Assembly: GCA_003543635.1 (NCBI GenBank)
Contig: DNAE01000086.1
Span: 1,468 to 8,009, forward strand
DNA length: 6,542 nucleotides
Source of the DNA: Clostridiales bacterium
Lineage (GTDB): Bacteria > Bacillota > Clostridia > Saccharofermentanales > Saccharofermentanaceae
Direction: 5' to 3'
The notes under the pieces are model-generated. The model made no database searches. It was not told the DNA's origin and saw only the letters and a list, made by a program, of their open reading frames with translations. Numbering within the stretch: the first letter of the stretch is position 1; each line of letters opens with the position of its first letter. The position numbers and the translations under genes are program-made. This document shows positions 6,533 through 6,542 of this stretch, piece after piece.

Positions 6533-6542
6533 GACACAAAAG

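Noticed and set aside
1..6542. Search for insertion sequences, CRISPR repeats, phage or defence genes, riboswitches and terminators
   Set aside because: The window is filled with housekeeping genes and only 91 bp is intergenic. No terminal repeats, transposase motifs, spaced repeats or hairpins followed by T-runs were seen.

Overview
The window is an ordinary housekeeping region of a bacterial chromosome. It holds one six-gene cluster on the minus strand, covering nearly everything from 6366 down to the left edge, and one tRNA gene on the plus strand at the right edge. The likely host is a Clostridia-type member of the Firmicutes. This rests on the SpoIIIE-like FtsK, whose gamma domain ends in a GPFEGSKPRKVL-type motif, on purine-rich Shine-Dalgarno sites, and on a tRNA-Trp resembling Bacillus tRNA-Trp with an encoded CCA. 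I infer the phylum from motifs only; genus cannot be read from this sequence. Base composition looks close to half G+C by eye and was not counted.

Layout in transcription order (minus strand, right to left): proC (pyrroline-5-carboxylate reductase, 6366-5563), rnhA (ribonuclease HI, 5561-5097), a Nudix hydrolase of the ADP-ribose pyrophosphatase type (5100-4540), ftsK/spoIIIE (DNA translocase, 4553-1650), a stand-alone CinA C-terminal domain protein (PncC-type NMN amidohydrolase, 1650-1138), and murJ (lipid II flippase, 1145 to the edge, C-terminus missing). Junctions are 1 nt apart or overlap by 4, about 14, 1 and 8 nt. No terminator is visible inside, so this is very probably a single translationally coupled operon. 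A plausible sigma-70-type promoter lies 33 nt upstream of the proC start.

The 91-bp divergent intergenic region (6367-6457) holds that promoter and one for the tRNA-Trp gene (6458-6532). It also carries a TTGACAG/CTGTCAA inverted repeat whose left arm is the tRNA -35 box.

Functionally the operon mixes proline synthesis, RNA-DNA hybrid removal, nucleotide clean-up, chromosome translocation at the septum, pyridine-nucleotide salvage and peptidoglycan precursor export. The ftsK and murJ pair fits cell division and envelope growth. The Nudix and PncC pair, flanking ftsK, could both act on by-products of NAD use. I found no mobile element, CRISPR array, phage gene or new defence-like system. The findings below are modest: a repeat-built loop in the CinA-like protein, a glycine-rich hinge in FtsK, the dyad in the divergent promoter region, and a codon bias that creates long antisense reading frames.
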